Of a stretch of DNA of 64,000 bases, positions 33,471 to 47,194 are shown in pieces. The translations under genes were made by a program, and so were the position numbers. Origin of the DNA: Epiperipatus broadwayi (lineage: Eukaryota; Onychophora; Udeonychophora; Euonychophora; Peripatidae); assembly GCA_028023455.1 (NCBI GenBank), contig JAQFVV010006635.1:358098-422097 (forward strand), read 5' to 3'. The notes beneath the pieces are model-generated. The model saw only the letters and a program-made list of their open reading frames with translations. It did no database searches and was not told where the DNA came from. Numbering within the stretch: the stretch's first letter is position 1; each line of letters opens with the position of its first letter.

Positions 33471-34850
33471 ATTGACATGAACTCTAAATTTAAAAATAAT
33501 TAAGAACTTTCGTTCAAGTTTATGAACTTCCATCTGACTTTTTTAAGTTTAAAATCAAATTAATAATGTTTAATTTTATATGTTTTCCGATTGATAAAAA
33601 TCATTTCCATTTTTTTTTTCTTATTGTATAAATTGTTTATTGTTTAAATTTTAAATGATGAAATTTAGGTTGGGTATAGACGTTGCATAGATTCTTTAGC
33701 GGTTGATTATGTTGTGGTTTTCACATTCGATTAGAATATATGGGTCAATGATATCACTGCAGCATCTTACGATGAATGCTAATGGGATTTGTATATTCCC
33801 TATGCAAGTGACGTTTATCGATGACTTTGTATTTTGATCGGTTGTGTTTAATTTGGAATGTTTTTGACTGTGGAATCTGTGCAGCTGATCTATACTCAAC
33901 ATTTTAAAACAAATTTTATAAAATTCATTTGTGCGAACGTATCTAAATGTTAAATTTAAGTCGGGTGTGAATAGCTATATAGTTTTGTAAAGTTATATTA
34001 AGGGAGGGTAATCTTAGGTTATTCGTTTCATAGTTGAATTGGCTCAATGGATTGGATATATTTGTGTAATTAGTAGATGTAGTATGAGATTCGCTATGGG
34101 CAGGATTGCATATATACACCACACACCTTCTGTTTGCCTATGGATGGGTTTGTAAGGCAGCAGAAGACCACAGTCCATTCCTATGGAGTTTTTTGTTTAT
34201 TGTTCTACTTGCCAACAGATGTAACATTCCTGTTGGTGGAGAGTCAATGTCTTCTCTAATTCTACTTACTGTTCAGATGTACATTCCTGACAGTACAGTA
34301 TTTTGTGTTGTCGTATTTTCATGCTACATTGAATACATAAATGTATCAGATGGATTGGCACCATTTTGACTACGAACTTTTGGCCTAAGGTTAAATAAGG
34401 GAAAGAATATTTTCTTTTCAAATGCAGACCTGTATAGTCTATTCATACTCGACTCACTAAATAAAAATTAAACTTATTGAAATCTTTTTAAATGTAAATT
34501 TACAAGTTAGTATAAAAATCTAAAGATTAAACTTATTCCTCGAATTTGGAATGATTTTATATGTGCGTAAATAAATATTTTTATGTGTTAATTTCTGGCA
34601 GTGGATTTTATTCTTTTATATTTAAGATATAAAAGTTATATTTTATTATCTCTGCTACTCACTGAGCTAGTGACTTGGGCTAACGATCGGAATATTTAAA
34701 TAAAGTGGAATCTTAACAGCGCGTATCTGCCTACTTTATAAATTTTTTTCGGCTCAAATGCCTAGATGGCACCCTCGTAGAGCAGATATTGTTTTTGCGG
34801 TTAGATTCGATCTCCACTTACTTCCGATTGTTATAATATATATATATATA
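33471..34850. other. Higher-complexity unclassified region
   Basis: This stretch has fewer homopolymers and more CpG than its surroundings. It contains a possible 3' splice site (TTGTTCTACTTGCCAACAG, ending at about 34219) and an 87-residue frame (34106-34369) with no recognisable domain. It could be transcribed host sequence or an old element. Confidence 0.3.
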
Positions 34851-34854
34851 TAAT

Positions 34855-35105
34855 GGTGTGCAAGTGTAAATCAACTTACATTGATGAGATGAAATGTGTA
34901 TTAAAAAAAAGAATTTATGAGCATAAATTATTATAGAAAAAATTACATTGTTTTATGGATAAAATTAAATCTGAGTTTTCAGAATACTCAATTATTTGCA
35001 AAAAAAAAGTTTCTGTTTGATAATATTTCTATTTGGTATGTGGAAAATGATTCGAGGGAAAAAAAATCAAAGAGGCATATTTTATAAATATAAAGGTTAT
35101 TTTAC
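34855..35105 (+). pseudogene. Penelope-like GIY-YIG endonuclease fragment
   Basis: From 34854 the frame reads MVCKCKSTYIDEMKCVLKKR then IYEHK, matching the CxCxSxYIGExxRxLxxRixEH signature of the Penelope endonuclease (here YIDE for YIGE). After a stop it continues MDKIKSEFSEYSIICKK and, in another frame near 35055-35090, EGKKIKEAYFINIKV, the RKIKEAxxI block of this domain. It starts directly after a (TA)n tract at about 34836-34852. It is a truncated, frameshifted fossil. Confidence 0.65.
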
Positions 35106-35116
35106 TATTTCTATTT

Positions 35117-36080
35117 TTTTTACTTACATATTAGTCCAATAGTGAGATTTCACATAGTATTAGTCTGGTAATAACTTTCTAACCTTGCAATCTCATGAAA
35201 TAATGTCTGCATGAAATCTTCTGATAAACTTAATCCATCAATTTTGATAAATTATGACAAGTAACCTTATTTAGTACAAAATGTGATTTATAACTTTATT
35301 TAGTGGAAATAAGCAAAAACATATTTGCAATTTAAAACAAATCAAGTCATTTGCAAAATTGACAAGAACTAACTTTATTTCATACAAAATGATAACCTAT
35401 AATTTTATTTACTGGAAATAAATAAGCATGTATTATATTGTTGTTTTTTACAAAAAATGATCTTGCAATAACTAAACTTTTAGCAATATATATTTATTCC
35501 AATAAAAAGAAAAACCCAAAAGATTGTTTCTTACAATCACTGTGGTGGACTGATTTTTGTTTTATATCCTGAAAAAGATGAGTGAAAGCATAGATGTGAA
35601 TATATGAAAATGTTTGTATCTGGAAGCTTGCAAATTGTCATTTTTGTATAATTTTGCATTTTTCTTGGTATAACATGCTGCATGTGGAAACTTGTCATAT
35701 CTGTGTTTTGAAAGTAGTAAATGACTGTATTATCCTGGGTAATGGAAACTTTCCAAATTTTAATTCTTCCATTGAATAAAAAAAGTCATTCAAAAAATTC
35801 TCTTGGCAGGAATTAAAGTGCACACCTTACTTTTTTTAGATCATTGATTAGTCATTCAAGCAATTTTCTAACATCATAGCACACTTTAAACCGTAAAATT
35901 TGCAGTGAAACTAACATTTTGACTAACAACTTTCTCCTGATCAGAATATTATTTAATATTCACTTAAAAATGAATTCATATCATTTTTAGAAGATTATAA
36001 ATGTGTTGAATTTGGTCTTTTTATACACATTTGTTTGTGCTGATGACTTTCATCACCACTGGACTAATACATAAGTACCC
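35117..36080. mobile_element. ~960-bp TIR element sharing ends with the 60.2-kb element
   Basis: The left end TACTTACATATTAGTCCAAT and the right end (reverse complement GTACTTATGTATTAGTCCAG) form TIRs of about 25-30 bp that continue GTGA. The interior is AT-rich with no transposase-like frame. The TIR core ACTTATGTATTAGTCC also occurs at both ends of 60231-62000. Confidence 0.6.
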
Positions 36081-36373
36081 TACTTTTAAGTTTTAAGTGT
36101 AATTTCTACTGAAGATAGTAGCCTTGCTATAAACTAGTTATGGCTGTTATTTACTTAAATGTTGATATTTGGAAAATTGCAGTGTTATTTTTCATGTCTG
36201 TTTTATTGTGTATATATAAAAGCATTTTTTTTAATTTTTTTTGGAATAAGTTAAGACTATTGAAAGATAAAAAAAAAAATAAAACCCTAAAAATTGTTTA
36301 AAGATAAATCTTTCATAACTATATATATATTGTAATAACTATTTTTTAATTAACGGACATTTTATTTGTATTA

Positions 36374-36562
36374 CATATATATAAAAGACATATTTTGTGT
36401 GTTCATCCATGTTAAAAAATTTAAATATTGATATACCAATGTTTCGACTTGATCACACAAGTCACCCAGTGGATGACTTGTGTGATCAAGTTGAAACATC
36501 GGTATATCAATATTTAAATTTTTTAACATGGATGAACCCGCAAAATATGTTTTTTATATATG
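36374..36562. mobile_element. Near-perfect 189-bp palindrome
   Basis: Arms of about 90 bp meet at CACCCAGTGGATG. The blocks GTTCATCCATGTTAAAAAAT and ACTTGATCACACAAGTCA are exactly or almost exactly inverted on the right. Near-identity suggests a recent origin or repair of the arms against each other. Confidence 0.75.
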
Positions 36563-36599
36563 CAACCCATGAAAATCTTCATATCAACATATATATATA

Positions 36600-37915
36600 T
36601 ACCAATTACTCTAATTATTAAATTATAGCATGAACAAATTACATGAATACAACGATGTATCCAATTGTTTATCAGATTTTTAAAATTTACAGAATCTCAC
36701 TGGTTTATATTCAGCCTCTTCACTTCACAATTTAATTATTAGGAATATATATGGTTGCAATGACTATATAATGTTTTTATTTAGTAGGAAATAAATTTTA
36801 TTGTACAAAAACATTGATAGTTTTATATTTTAATATTTTATATAGCTGAACCTGAAGGGTCCAAAAATTGTAATATATGTGAGAGAGAACGATAAAAAAG
36901 AATAGCAAATATCTTAAGTATATTAAGCTTTCTAGTCAAAGACATATAAGATAATTGGATAGTAGAGCACTAAAACCAAGCTAAAATATTTAATCATCAT
37001 CAGTACCAGTTTATCATTGATTACCACTCTCATACCCTCTTTATTTTAGCATCTCAATTTTAAAACTATATCTTAAACTTTAATATTTTTATTTTAAAAA
37101 ATAAAAACAAAATAAGTGTGAAGTTCTAAAAATTATAATTTTATTTTATCAAGTAAATAAATATCTGATATCAAAGTTAGTGCCCAAAAAGCTAGAAAGA
37201 TTCTACATTTTAAAAAAGAAAAATGAAGAAATAAAAATTAATACAAAGGCATCTTTAATTTTTTTTTAATTTCAGGTGTTTATTGTTTTTCAGTCATTAT
37301 TTTATAAAACCATTTTTATTTTTAAAAATGAATTTGTAAATAAATATTTTGATAATAATTGTTATCAGCCATAAGGTAGTGTGTGTAGATAACAAAGATA
37401 AGCAGCCTACACAAAATTGTATTAATTTAAATCAACTGAGATCACGAATTTTAGTTTCATCTAAAACATTTCTTCTCATCGCAATAGTAGTGGCATTGAT
37501 TTCCAATATATCAGTCTGTCTTATTAAATATTTACGATGAGGTTTTCAAAACTGATTGCTATTATCGCTTGTGTTAAAGATTAATTTGCAAAAAATAGTA
37601 AGCTTCTTTTGATAACATTAAATATATGCATTACCAGAGCAATGTATATTTTGTTTAAAGACTTTGTGAATCACTAAACCTTATTCAATGGAAAACTCAA
37701 TACATATATTTAGATAATCCCATACAGTGCTTTTGATTTGTTAAAACTATAAATGTAAAAAACTGTTAAAAATATAAGGTATATAACATAATATTATAAT
37801 ACTTAAAGTAATTTGCTGATAATCATAGAATTTTGAAATCAAATGGATGAGAAAAGAGCTAACATGGGAGCATTATGTAAAATCAAATAAAATATGAATT
37901 ATTAATTAGATGTGG
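36600..37915. other. AT-rich spacer, nothing recognised
   Basis: No repeat or frame of note. The 63-residue frame 37349-37540 has no features beyond a hydrophobic end. Confidence 0.45.
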
Positions 37916-37916
37916 G

Positions 37917-38172
37917 AAAGAGAAGATAAAGTATGGAGTCAACATTAGTAATAGTAATATATATCCACCCTCAAATAATAAAGTCCGCATTACAATTATA
38001 TTTTTGGATTTTATCAACAGCATATTTTAACTTTAAAAAAATTGAAAGAGAAGATAAAGTATGGGGTCAACATTAGTTATAGTAATATACATACACACCT
38101 CAAATAGTAAAGTCCGCATTACAATTATATTTTTGGATTTTATCAACAGCATATTTTAACTTTAAAAAAATT
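37917..38172 (+). repeat. Tandem duplication, 128-bp unit x2
   Basis: AGAAGATAAAGTATGG starts at 37921 and 38049. The second half of each unit (AAAGTCCGCATTACAATTAT onward) is identical, while the middle differs slightly. Confidence 0.85.
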
Positions 38173-38869
38173 GAATGACAAAAATTATGACAAAAGTATA
38201 GGAAGGCTTATTTTTTATTAGACTATATAACATCAAATTAATTAATTATCTACAACTGCCACTAAAAAAGCCAATACTTGATAGAAAATATCTTGAGTAC
38301 TAACTGCTCATGGTAAGCACTCTGTAATATAATAAATAAAGACAATGTAGGCTGTGAGGTAATAAAAAGTAATGCTTCTATCTCTTTCAAAGACAATAAA
38401 GAAAATAAAATTTGGCAATGCTGGAAAATTATTAAGATTCCATTTGAGTTACTGAAGGCTTTAGAAACAAAGTATTCCACAGATTTATGTTAATGGTTGC
38501 AATATAGTTTATGATTCATAAGAATTTCCAATAGATTTTTTTTTAATAATTATGATCCATTAGAGAAAAGATCTAATGTAGTAAAATAGAAAAATTTTAA
38601 ACAATAAGTTAAATTTTAGAGGCTTCTGAATTGTTGAGAGTCAGAGAGATAAGACTGAAGTGTTTTTTATCTGAATGGCAGTTTAAATTACAAATGTAGA
38701 AATAGCTGAAATATATAGTTTTAGTAAAGATAATTCTGAAAAAAAAGTTAATATTAATTTTTAAAATTCCAAATAGGAATTTATAGCTTAGAAAGAGATA
38801 ATTACTTAAAAATCCAAAAATATTTTTAGGATCAAGTGATCTTTAAAAATAGTTTTAAAAGAGGTATAC

Positions 38870-39065
38870 GATATAATTTCTTGTCCCATTTTAATTAATA
38901 TTTATTAAAATATGTTTCTAAATGAGTTTTGTGTTGATGTCAATAGAGTTGGCATTGAGAAAGAAGGTATTTACTATAATAGTACCTAACAATATAGAGT
39001 TGAATGTAATATAATACTAATAGGTTAGATGACATTTGTATCATTTGGAATAAAAATAAATGCAA
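38870..39065 (+). pseudogene. LINE reverse transcriptase fragment
   Basis: Across two frames the sequence reads RGIR..., SCPILINIYLKYV, FCVDVNRVGIEKEGIYYNST and, near 39027-39060, LDDICIIWNKNK. This is the layout of RT blocks RGxRQGCxLSPxLFNxY ... GIxxxG ... YADDxxII. Flanking decayed sequence (about 38200-39400) may belong to the same element, but I cannot read it. Confidence 0.45.
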
Positions 39066-39419
39066 TTGAAACTAAACAGTCAAATAAGTGGAGAAAATAA
39101 AATTTAGCATAAGAATTTACAAAGTTATAAAATAAGATAGTTCTTTTAAATATTCTAAGAGCTAAAAAAATTACAGTGAGAGCTTCAAAATAGCCTTTCA
39201 ATAAGACTAACATATGTTCTGTAGTCTATTCTAGTTGGAATTTAAAAAAGAACTTTCAATGCATTTTGTTTGAAGCATTCCTTCATATTGGACATTTACT
39301 TGGACAATAAATAATCATTAATATATTGGATGAGATTATGGAGAGTGACAGAAAAAGATATAAAGAGTTGCTATATTTTTTTAAAAAAGGAAACAATAAA
39401 AATATTATTACTGGGAGCT

Positions 39420-40660
39420 AATTTCTTCAATTACAAAGAATATCTGTTTGCAAATGATTTATTGCATATTTTTAATTATTGATTTACAATTTCTTTTACA
39501 TAAAATAATTTTAAATGAGTGAATGTTTTAGTTTTGGTTTTAGTTTGAGAAATAAATATTAATCTGGTCTATGTATATGAATCTATTGTGCTCAATTATT
39601 TTGATGCTCAAATGTCTTTGATTTCTCTGGATGACTCAAATATTAACAGTTGCAATGATGTTAAAATTCAGATGTTTTTAAAATTTTGACTACCCTGTAT
39701 CAGTTACAACTTGCACATGATACATTGTATAAATATTTAAATACCATTATTTCATATAATTCTTTTAATTGAACAGGTGTTTATCTCAAAGTCTTCATAA
39801 ATATGTCTCTATTTTGAAAAAATAATATATTGATTAAATTTAACTCATGTATTAGAAATTTTATGACCTCTTTTTCAAATTGAATGGTATCTCATACCAC
39901 TTGTAGTCTAAATAGCTGTAAATTTTCTTTGTCTTTTGCAAGTGATGGCTATTTTTCTACTTTTTTAGACAAATATTATAATAGTTATTGTAACTAATGC
40001 TTAAAATAATAAAAAGCAAATTTATTTCATTATAATAACTGATTGAAGGAAAGTAATCAACTAATTTCTGTTCTAAACAAAAGTAAGTTCATTTGTTCAT
40101 TTTTGTGTTTCAATGGTTATATTTCTTTAATTTTTTATACAAATATTTTAATGTTTATTGAAAGTAACAATTATTTTTTAAAAAAATCAAATTTGTGATA
40201 TATATAAAACAAATAATACATTTCTTGCAAGCAATATAAGATACTGATTGTAGCTTCTTTTTTTCTTCTGAAGTAATCCCTCTTTAAAGACCTTACTACA
40301 CCAGTGCCATCATATGTAATCATTTGATGTGGGTTTTTAACCAAATATGAATCTTTCTTAGCTCCTTGTACTATTCTTAGGTGGAAACTGTAATAATTTG
40401 TATTGATATTGATGATGGTGAGGATTTTTCTAATTTGTACTGTGAAATAGGTTTTTTTGTTAGTACATATTGTTTGCCATTTTATAAAATTTGTAATATA
40501 TATTATCTAGCTATACATTGTTTTTTGATTAGAAACTTTGTTAAACTTTTACCTTAGATGCTTTAATTTATATTTTTTAGCTTCATCTTAAGATCAGATT
40601 ACAGAGAAAACAATATCCAATTGCAAGGCGGCATAAGCATAATGGTTTTTTTTTAATATT
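39420..40660. other. AT-rich spacer, nothing recognised
   Basis: No supported feature before the tetranucleotide array. Confidence 0.45.
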
Positions 40661-40675
40661 TTAACTTCTTGCTTT

Positions 40676-41804
<1,129 letters not shown>

Positions 41805-42039
41805 ATTATCTAACTTAAAAACATTATCAAAAATCTCAACAAAGTTCTACTTTTTTTCACTTCACTTTCTATAAAATCTATTATATATTATATAATTATC
41901 TTATATTGAAGAATGTAACAAAACATAGATAGTCCCAGCATCCAGGAATATTTTATTTTATTGCCCTTTACGTTTTTCTTGATTCAAGTAAAACAAAAAC
42001 TTTGATTTTGTATTTTCTGCACTTCAGCCAACCCTAATA

Positions 42040-42420
42040 GACTAATAAACAATTCAAAAGATAAACTTGATCCCAAATCAACATCTCAAGTGGTGTACCA
42101 AATACAATGCCCTCAGGCAGGATGTAGAGTCTCATATTATGAAGAAACAAAAACTATCATTACAAACAGAGCATTCCAGCATATATATATAAAATGGCAC
42201 TGAATAACAAGGAGTCTACATCAGCATTCTTGGAACATAAAAAAGCTACTGGACACAGATTTGAACCCACCAACCCCAGTTCAGTGTGCAAAGAGAGAAA
42301 CAACCATAGGCACAAAATAAAGGAGGCATATTTCATAAATAATGACACCCAATCAATTAATAAAAAAGACACCTGTTTCACCATTTCAAAAAGATGGACA
42401 AACTAATTCAAACAATATTT
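42040..42420 (+). pseudogene. Penelope-like GIY-YIG endonuclease fragment
   Basis: One frame reads KDKLDPKSTSQVVYQIQCPQ, then AGCRVSYYEETKTIITNRAF and QH (about 42058-42178; the YIGET block appears as YYEET). A second frame, 42194-42406, continues SAFLEHKKATGHRFEP and HRHKIKEAYFINNDTQSINK to a stop. Together they follow the Penelope endonuclease from the VYxIxC strand through TGH to the RKIKEAxxI block. A short AT insertion at the frame junction (about 42180-42193) explains the shift. No RT precedes it; the tetranucleotide array does. Confidence 0.65.
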
Positions 42421-42602
42421 TAAATAAAATACTGAAACATCTAACTAATTAACATAAATTTGAATACTCCTCCTCATCACTATCAACCACACACAGCTCT
42501 GAGTATGAAGCCATGGAGCTTTGAAGGCGCTAAGCTTTAAATAAATCATTAATAAATATAACTTTTTTAACAAGCGTTAAAAGCACATAATTGTTGATAT
42601 TA

Positions 42603-42603
<1 letters not shown>

Positions 42604-42700
<97 letters not shown>

Positions 42701-42718
42701 TGATGATGATGATGATGA
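42604..42718. repeat. (TAA)n-(TGA)n trinucleotide microsatellite
   Basis: About 94 bases of TAA units followed by about 20 of TGA units. The poly-Asn and poly-Leu frames here are artefacts. Confidence 0.95.
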
Positions 42719-42779
42719 CAAAATTTATTTACAAGTTTATAGTAACATTATATACAATACATTATTTTTCCTCTAGAGC

Positions 42780-43900
42780 AAATATACTTTCATTAACCAT
42801 TATTTATCAATCATGTATTTATTAAGTTATTATTAATAGTTTAAATTATATTTCTACAATTATGGCTTAATCTAATGAAATTCAAATAAGCAGCAATGAT
42901 ATTTCTATAATAGTCAACTCTAAATTAACATTTAATTCATGTTTCACAAATATGTGTAGAAATTCAAATAAGAAACTGATAACAACCATACTTTCACTAA
43001 AATGCCCATAGTATATTCTGATTAAGGTTAAAATTGGCAACTCCACAATCACAACTTAGAATTTAAAATATAATTATATGATTGAGCATTGCTTGAAGTT
43101 AAATAAATATCATGCCTTTAATGCACCAAGAACATAATACCATATGTTATTGATCCTTATAAATATAATTTATTTATTTATTCAATTAGCTTTAGTCTCA
43201 TGGTGATGTATGTATAAATCTAAAATAAAAATTAATCTACCAAATACATCTCAGTGTAAATCTTGGAAAACAGATATTTACCTACACATATTTATTTTTT
43301 TCTAATAATATGAATTCAAAGAAATGATCTTTTGTGATCTTACTTCTTTTTTTAAACAATAATATGGACTTAATTTGATGAAGTAGTCAGCTTTGGATCT
43401 GATCTCATATATACAAAATCAATATTTCTTTTCTTACTATAATATCATAGATATAATTCATACTTAACTATATAAACCAATAATCTAAATAACTGTATTT
43501 ATAAAATAAGTTCACACACACACAAAGTATTTTTTTAAAAATAATCCTGCAAAAATCAAATCCACATACAACATGCTCTTGACTATATTTAAAATTAATA
43601 ATGAATTTATTTATTCACAATGATTATAATGCAGATTTTTTTTTTTCTTATAGCATCATTCATTCTATTTGTTGGATTTTTCACATATAACAAAGTATTT
43701 TTTCCACACACATGCCCACTCAATGTATCTACTGCTATGATTATTATACTATCTGATTACTTTATTTAAATTTAAATATTATATAATGATGTAAATATAT
43801 AACTAAACTCTTTGCTTTGTTTAAATAAAACTTTTAGATTTTTTTATGCATGTCTATTGAAACTGTAAAATTTGTATTCAAATCTTAGTTTCACCTTAGT
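42780..43900. other. AT-rich spacer, nothing recognised
   Basis: No supported feature. Confidence 0.45.
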
Positions 43901-43959
43901 TCTGTCATCATTCTACCTCTCACCCCTTTTTGTATGGGTTTGCATGGATTCTGACCTTG

Positions 43960-46400
43960 AATATCGGATTAATGCGTAATAATATACAATATCTGTAAAG
44001 TGTTTAAATAAATAATTAAATGTTATATATGCGCACATACTCCGATAAGCTTATTTTAAAATAACGCATTGCAAGGTATTATTAAATTGCCGTGCGTAAG
44101 TTGTATAAATTTAAATAATCCTATTAATTATTCTGATAGGTTTAAATAATATTTTAAATTATAAATAAAATCAATAATTATATTTTAAAACGAAAACATA
44201 TTATGATTTAGGTCAGATCCAGGTAATACTTAAGTTATAAAAATAAATAATTCTCAATTAAAATAAAGATGCTTTTAAAATTCCCCTGTTAATTAAAGGC
44301 AAGTCATAGCGGGAGGGGGGAAAAGATGACAGAGCTAAAAAGGTATTTTTAAACATATAGAAACAAAGAAAAGGTTTGTTAAAAACAACTTTTATAAATT
44401 ACGTCATGGAAAAGGTAAAATTTGAAAAGTGGTCAGATTGAAATTCCAATCTGTATAACTATTGCATCCGTGACCTAAAGGGATGTATGGCACAGACCCG
44501 AGAGACAGCTGCAAGGATGACGTATTGCTCGATGGATCGCAAAGATAAGGAAATAGAGAATAAAAAGCCACAACTGATTGTTTGTTGATCAATAAAGAGT
44601 TAGAACCAGAAATGTTAATTCCAATTATGCTGTTTATTATATTTCTCGCGATCCAATATGCGCCAAGAGTAGGCGCCGTGCGACGCTCCTCCGGACTGAT
44701 GGCTATACAATATTAAAATCCCACAAAATGTGATAAACCTAGAATTCTGCTGCTTCTGAATAAATCTCCTAAATGTAACTGCCATTGAACCTGGAAACTT
44801 TGACTCTCCAAACAGTGTGCACACTTAAATGAACTAAAGGTAACATGATACCCAAGATTAAAATTCGTTTTGGAACTCTAAGTGAACTCTATATTTCTAA
44901 AATATTAATTTCATTTTAATGTCCACTATTATGTAATCCTAAAATTAAATCTATTTTCTGTAATAATACTATTTATAATGAACCTCGTAAATTACTCTAT
45001 CTATCATTATTCTACTTGGGTATCCAATTTTATTGTGTTTGTTAAGATTATATTTCATGCCCACGTGGTTTCCAAGCTGATGTTTTTTTTTATATAATTC
45101 ACGGAAGGGCTACCCTCTTCTGCGAATTTAATATCGTAATAGTAAATCACATCAGTTAATAGATTTCAGCTCGGGAATCATATAATATTTTTAATATGTT
45201 TTATAAATACGAGATCTATATTATTAATTAATGTATTTGTTAATGAGCTATCATTCATGCTAGGTTAGTTAAATCTTAAATAAAGCCATAATGTTAAGAA
45301 GAAAGGGGGGTGTTAATGATAGTAAATTAAATGCTAGTCGTGTGGAGATTGGGGATAGATTTGTATAAATAAATGCGTTTGCATTAGAGTTATGGACTGC
45401 GCTAGTTATTGATACATGAATTTTTATATCGCAGAAATGTAATAGTGATACTGTAAGCGTTTGTTCTCGCACTTAAGGAGCATACAAAATATATAATAGC
45501 ACAGGAACCTTGTCACGTGGTCGGGGATGGAAAGGCAACGACCTCATACCAACCCCGCACTCGTGACCACTCCTAAGGGCTCTGACCCGATGTTTGGCCG
45601 ACCCTCTTCATATTCCACTAGTAATTACCTTGTCATGCAGTCGGGGATGAAAAGGCAAAGACCCCATACTGATACCGCACTAATGACAGACCTACAGGGC
45701 TCCGATCTGACGTTTGATCATCCCACCAGCCTCTCGCATTTCTTCTGCGATTATCCCTTTTTTAAAAAGCCGATTCTCTTATAGCTCAGCAGTATCCATG
45801 CTACCGCAGGTCGCTTTAATAATAATTATAAAGTTTATGCTGGGTCTCACTCCACTCCTCTACATATGTTAATCTTTAGTAAATTATTAGAATAAATATT
45901 AATATTATAAAGTAAATAGGATGATAGCTTTGTGAACGAATGCACTCCTCATTAAGATTTCATAATGTGTCTTGTAACCTTCGCCACTTAAACATGAGGT
46001 ATGGGATGTAATTTATATTGATATCCAGGTAGTGTAATATATTTGCCAATGTAAATTAACTGCAATTAAATATTTAAATTATCTGTATCCATGTCTGTGT
46101 CTGCTTAATTTTAAATAATAATTAGTATCATTCATATCAATGAAAAGTAGAATATAGTAGTAGTTCGTAAGGTGAAATCATTAATTAGAGTCTCTTGTTT
46201 ACCTGACCACCGGGCCTAGAAAATAGTGTTATTGTTATGGTAGATGCATTGTCATGTGGGTTTTGTTGTGAATAAATTTACTATGTTCGAATACGGTATC
46301 ACAGGCCCTGAACCCATCTGTTATGCCGCCATTCGAACGTGGTGGTGGAACTTTGCAACATGTTAACAAGGCATACGTAATCTTACCGTTACACTATATA
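43960..46400. other. GC- and CpG-richer unclassified zone
   Basis: Compared with the rest of the window this zone keeps CpG-containing words (TCTCGCGATCC, GGCGCCGTGCGACGCTCC near 44650-44685; GCCGCCATTCGAACG near 46325). Around 44460-44660 the sequence has a moderate-GC stretch, an AATAAAGAG and then a CpG-rich end, which would fit an LTR or a gene 5' region. No repeat partner lies in the window, so neither is proved. No convincing protein is visible. Confidence 0.3.
45508..45750 (+). repeat. 120-bp tandem repeat, open in one frame
   Basis: CCTTGTCA begins two units at 45508 and 45628. Because 120 is a multiple of three, both units stay in the 85-residue frame 45527-45784. They read GMERQRPHTNPALVTT and GMKRQRPHTDTALMTD, each followed by a GSD...F block. 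Conservation of the frame could reflect coding or just the period length. The protein is unrecognised. GC is well above the surroundings. Confidence 0.6.
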
Positions 46401-46909
46401 TTTGAAAGTAAACACTTTTTTACATACACATTTTCAATCTAAATAAGTTTTAAAACTAATTCTTAAAAAAAAAGTAAATCTGTTTTTATATAATTAAAAT
46501 TAAACCGTGAAATAATTATTTTAAAAGAAAACCAGCAAATCTTTCACCTTTACTTTTGTAATCCAAAGAATTTTCAAAGTTTTAACAATAATATATAGTT
46601 AACTCCAAAAGATAATATTTCAGATTCAGAGGTTATCAAAATTCTTAGCATATATATATAATTGTGGACGAACCAGTTTTTTTTTTTTTTTGTAGTTTAT
46701 GGTGAAGCTTCATAATTTTGGCTGGGATATCTCTTGATGACATATATATATATAACTGATTTTTTTTTTCCAAGACAAAGATCAAATGAAATGTATACGC
46801 ATTTTTGACAGGATGGATTTTTTCTCCTCTGACTTTTGTTTAATACAAGTTGCTGCATAAATATTTGCTGATTTGTTCTAATATTTTCTCAGTTGCATTC
46901 TGAGTTGGA

Positions 46910-47011
46910 ACTTCTTAAACTTTGGTGGTCGAGTGTTCAGCACAGCTGCCTTACAAGAAGTTGTCTCGGGTTCGCTTCCAGGTCGATGCTATGACACATG
47001 AGAAAAAAAAA
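46910..47011 (+). mobile_element. tRNA-derived SINE, copy C
   Basis: GGTGGTCGAGTGTTCAG, CAGCTGCCTTACAAG, a B-box region CGGGTTCGCTTCC and GTCGATGCTATGACACATGA lead into A9. It is shortened by about 10 bp before the B box compared with copy D. No clear TSD. Confidence 0.8.
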
Positions 47012-47065
47012 CAATCCAGGTTTAAAGAGCAGTCATACAGTATAGCAAAATTTAAAAGCTAAAAG

Positions 47066-47180
47066 GTTTTTTTTTTTCATATGTCATAGCATCGGCCGGG
47101 ACGCGAACTCACACCCGTCTGCAACCAACTACTTGCTTGCAAGGCGGGTGCGATGACCTCTCGGCTAACAACGCTTGACA
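47066..47180 (-). mobile_element. tRNA-derived SINE, copy D
   Basis: The minus strand reads GTCAAGCGTTGTTAGCCGAG, AGGTCATCGCACCCGCCTTG, a B-box region GTGAGTTCGCGTCCC and GATGCTATGACATATG. TSD AAAAGCTAAAAG lies at 47054-47065 and 47181-47192. It faces copy C only about 55 bp away. Confidence 0.85.
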
Positions 47181-47194
47181 AAAAGCTAAAAGTT

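Noticed and set aside
36038-36070. CTGATGA as a hammerhead ribozyme core near Penelope sequence
   Set aside because: No GAAA partner with a proper stem is present on the same strand; the sequence is part of the TIR of 35117-36080.
42530-42776. Frames with long poly-Leu and poly-Asn tracts on opposite strands
   Set aside because: They are translations of the (TAA)n-(TGA)n microsatellite and have no sequence beyond it that looks coding.
44404-44824. Two minus-strand frames of 62 and 69 residues
   Set aside because: No recognisable domain, in different frames, and in a region that could equally be LTR or untranslated DNA.
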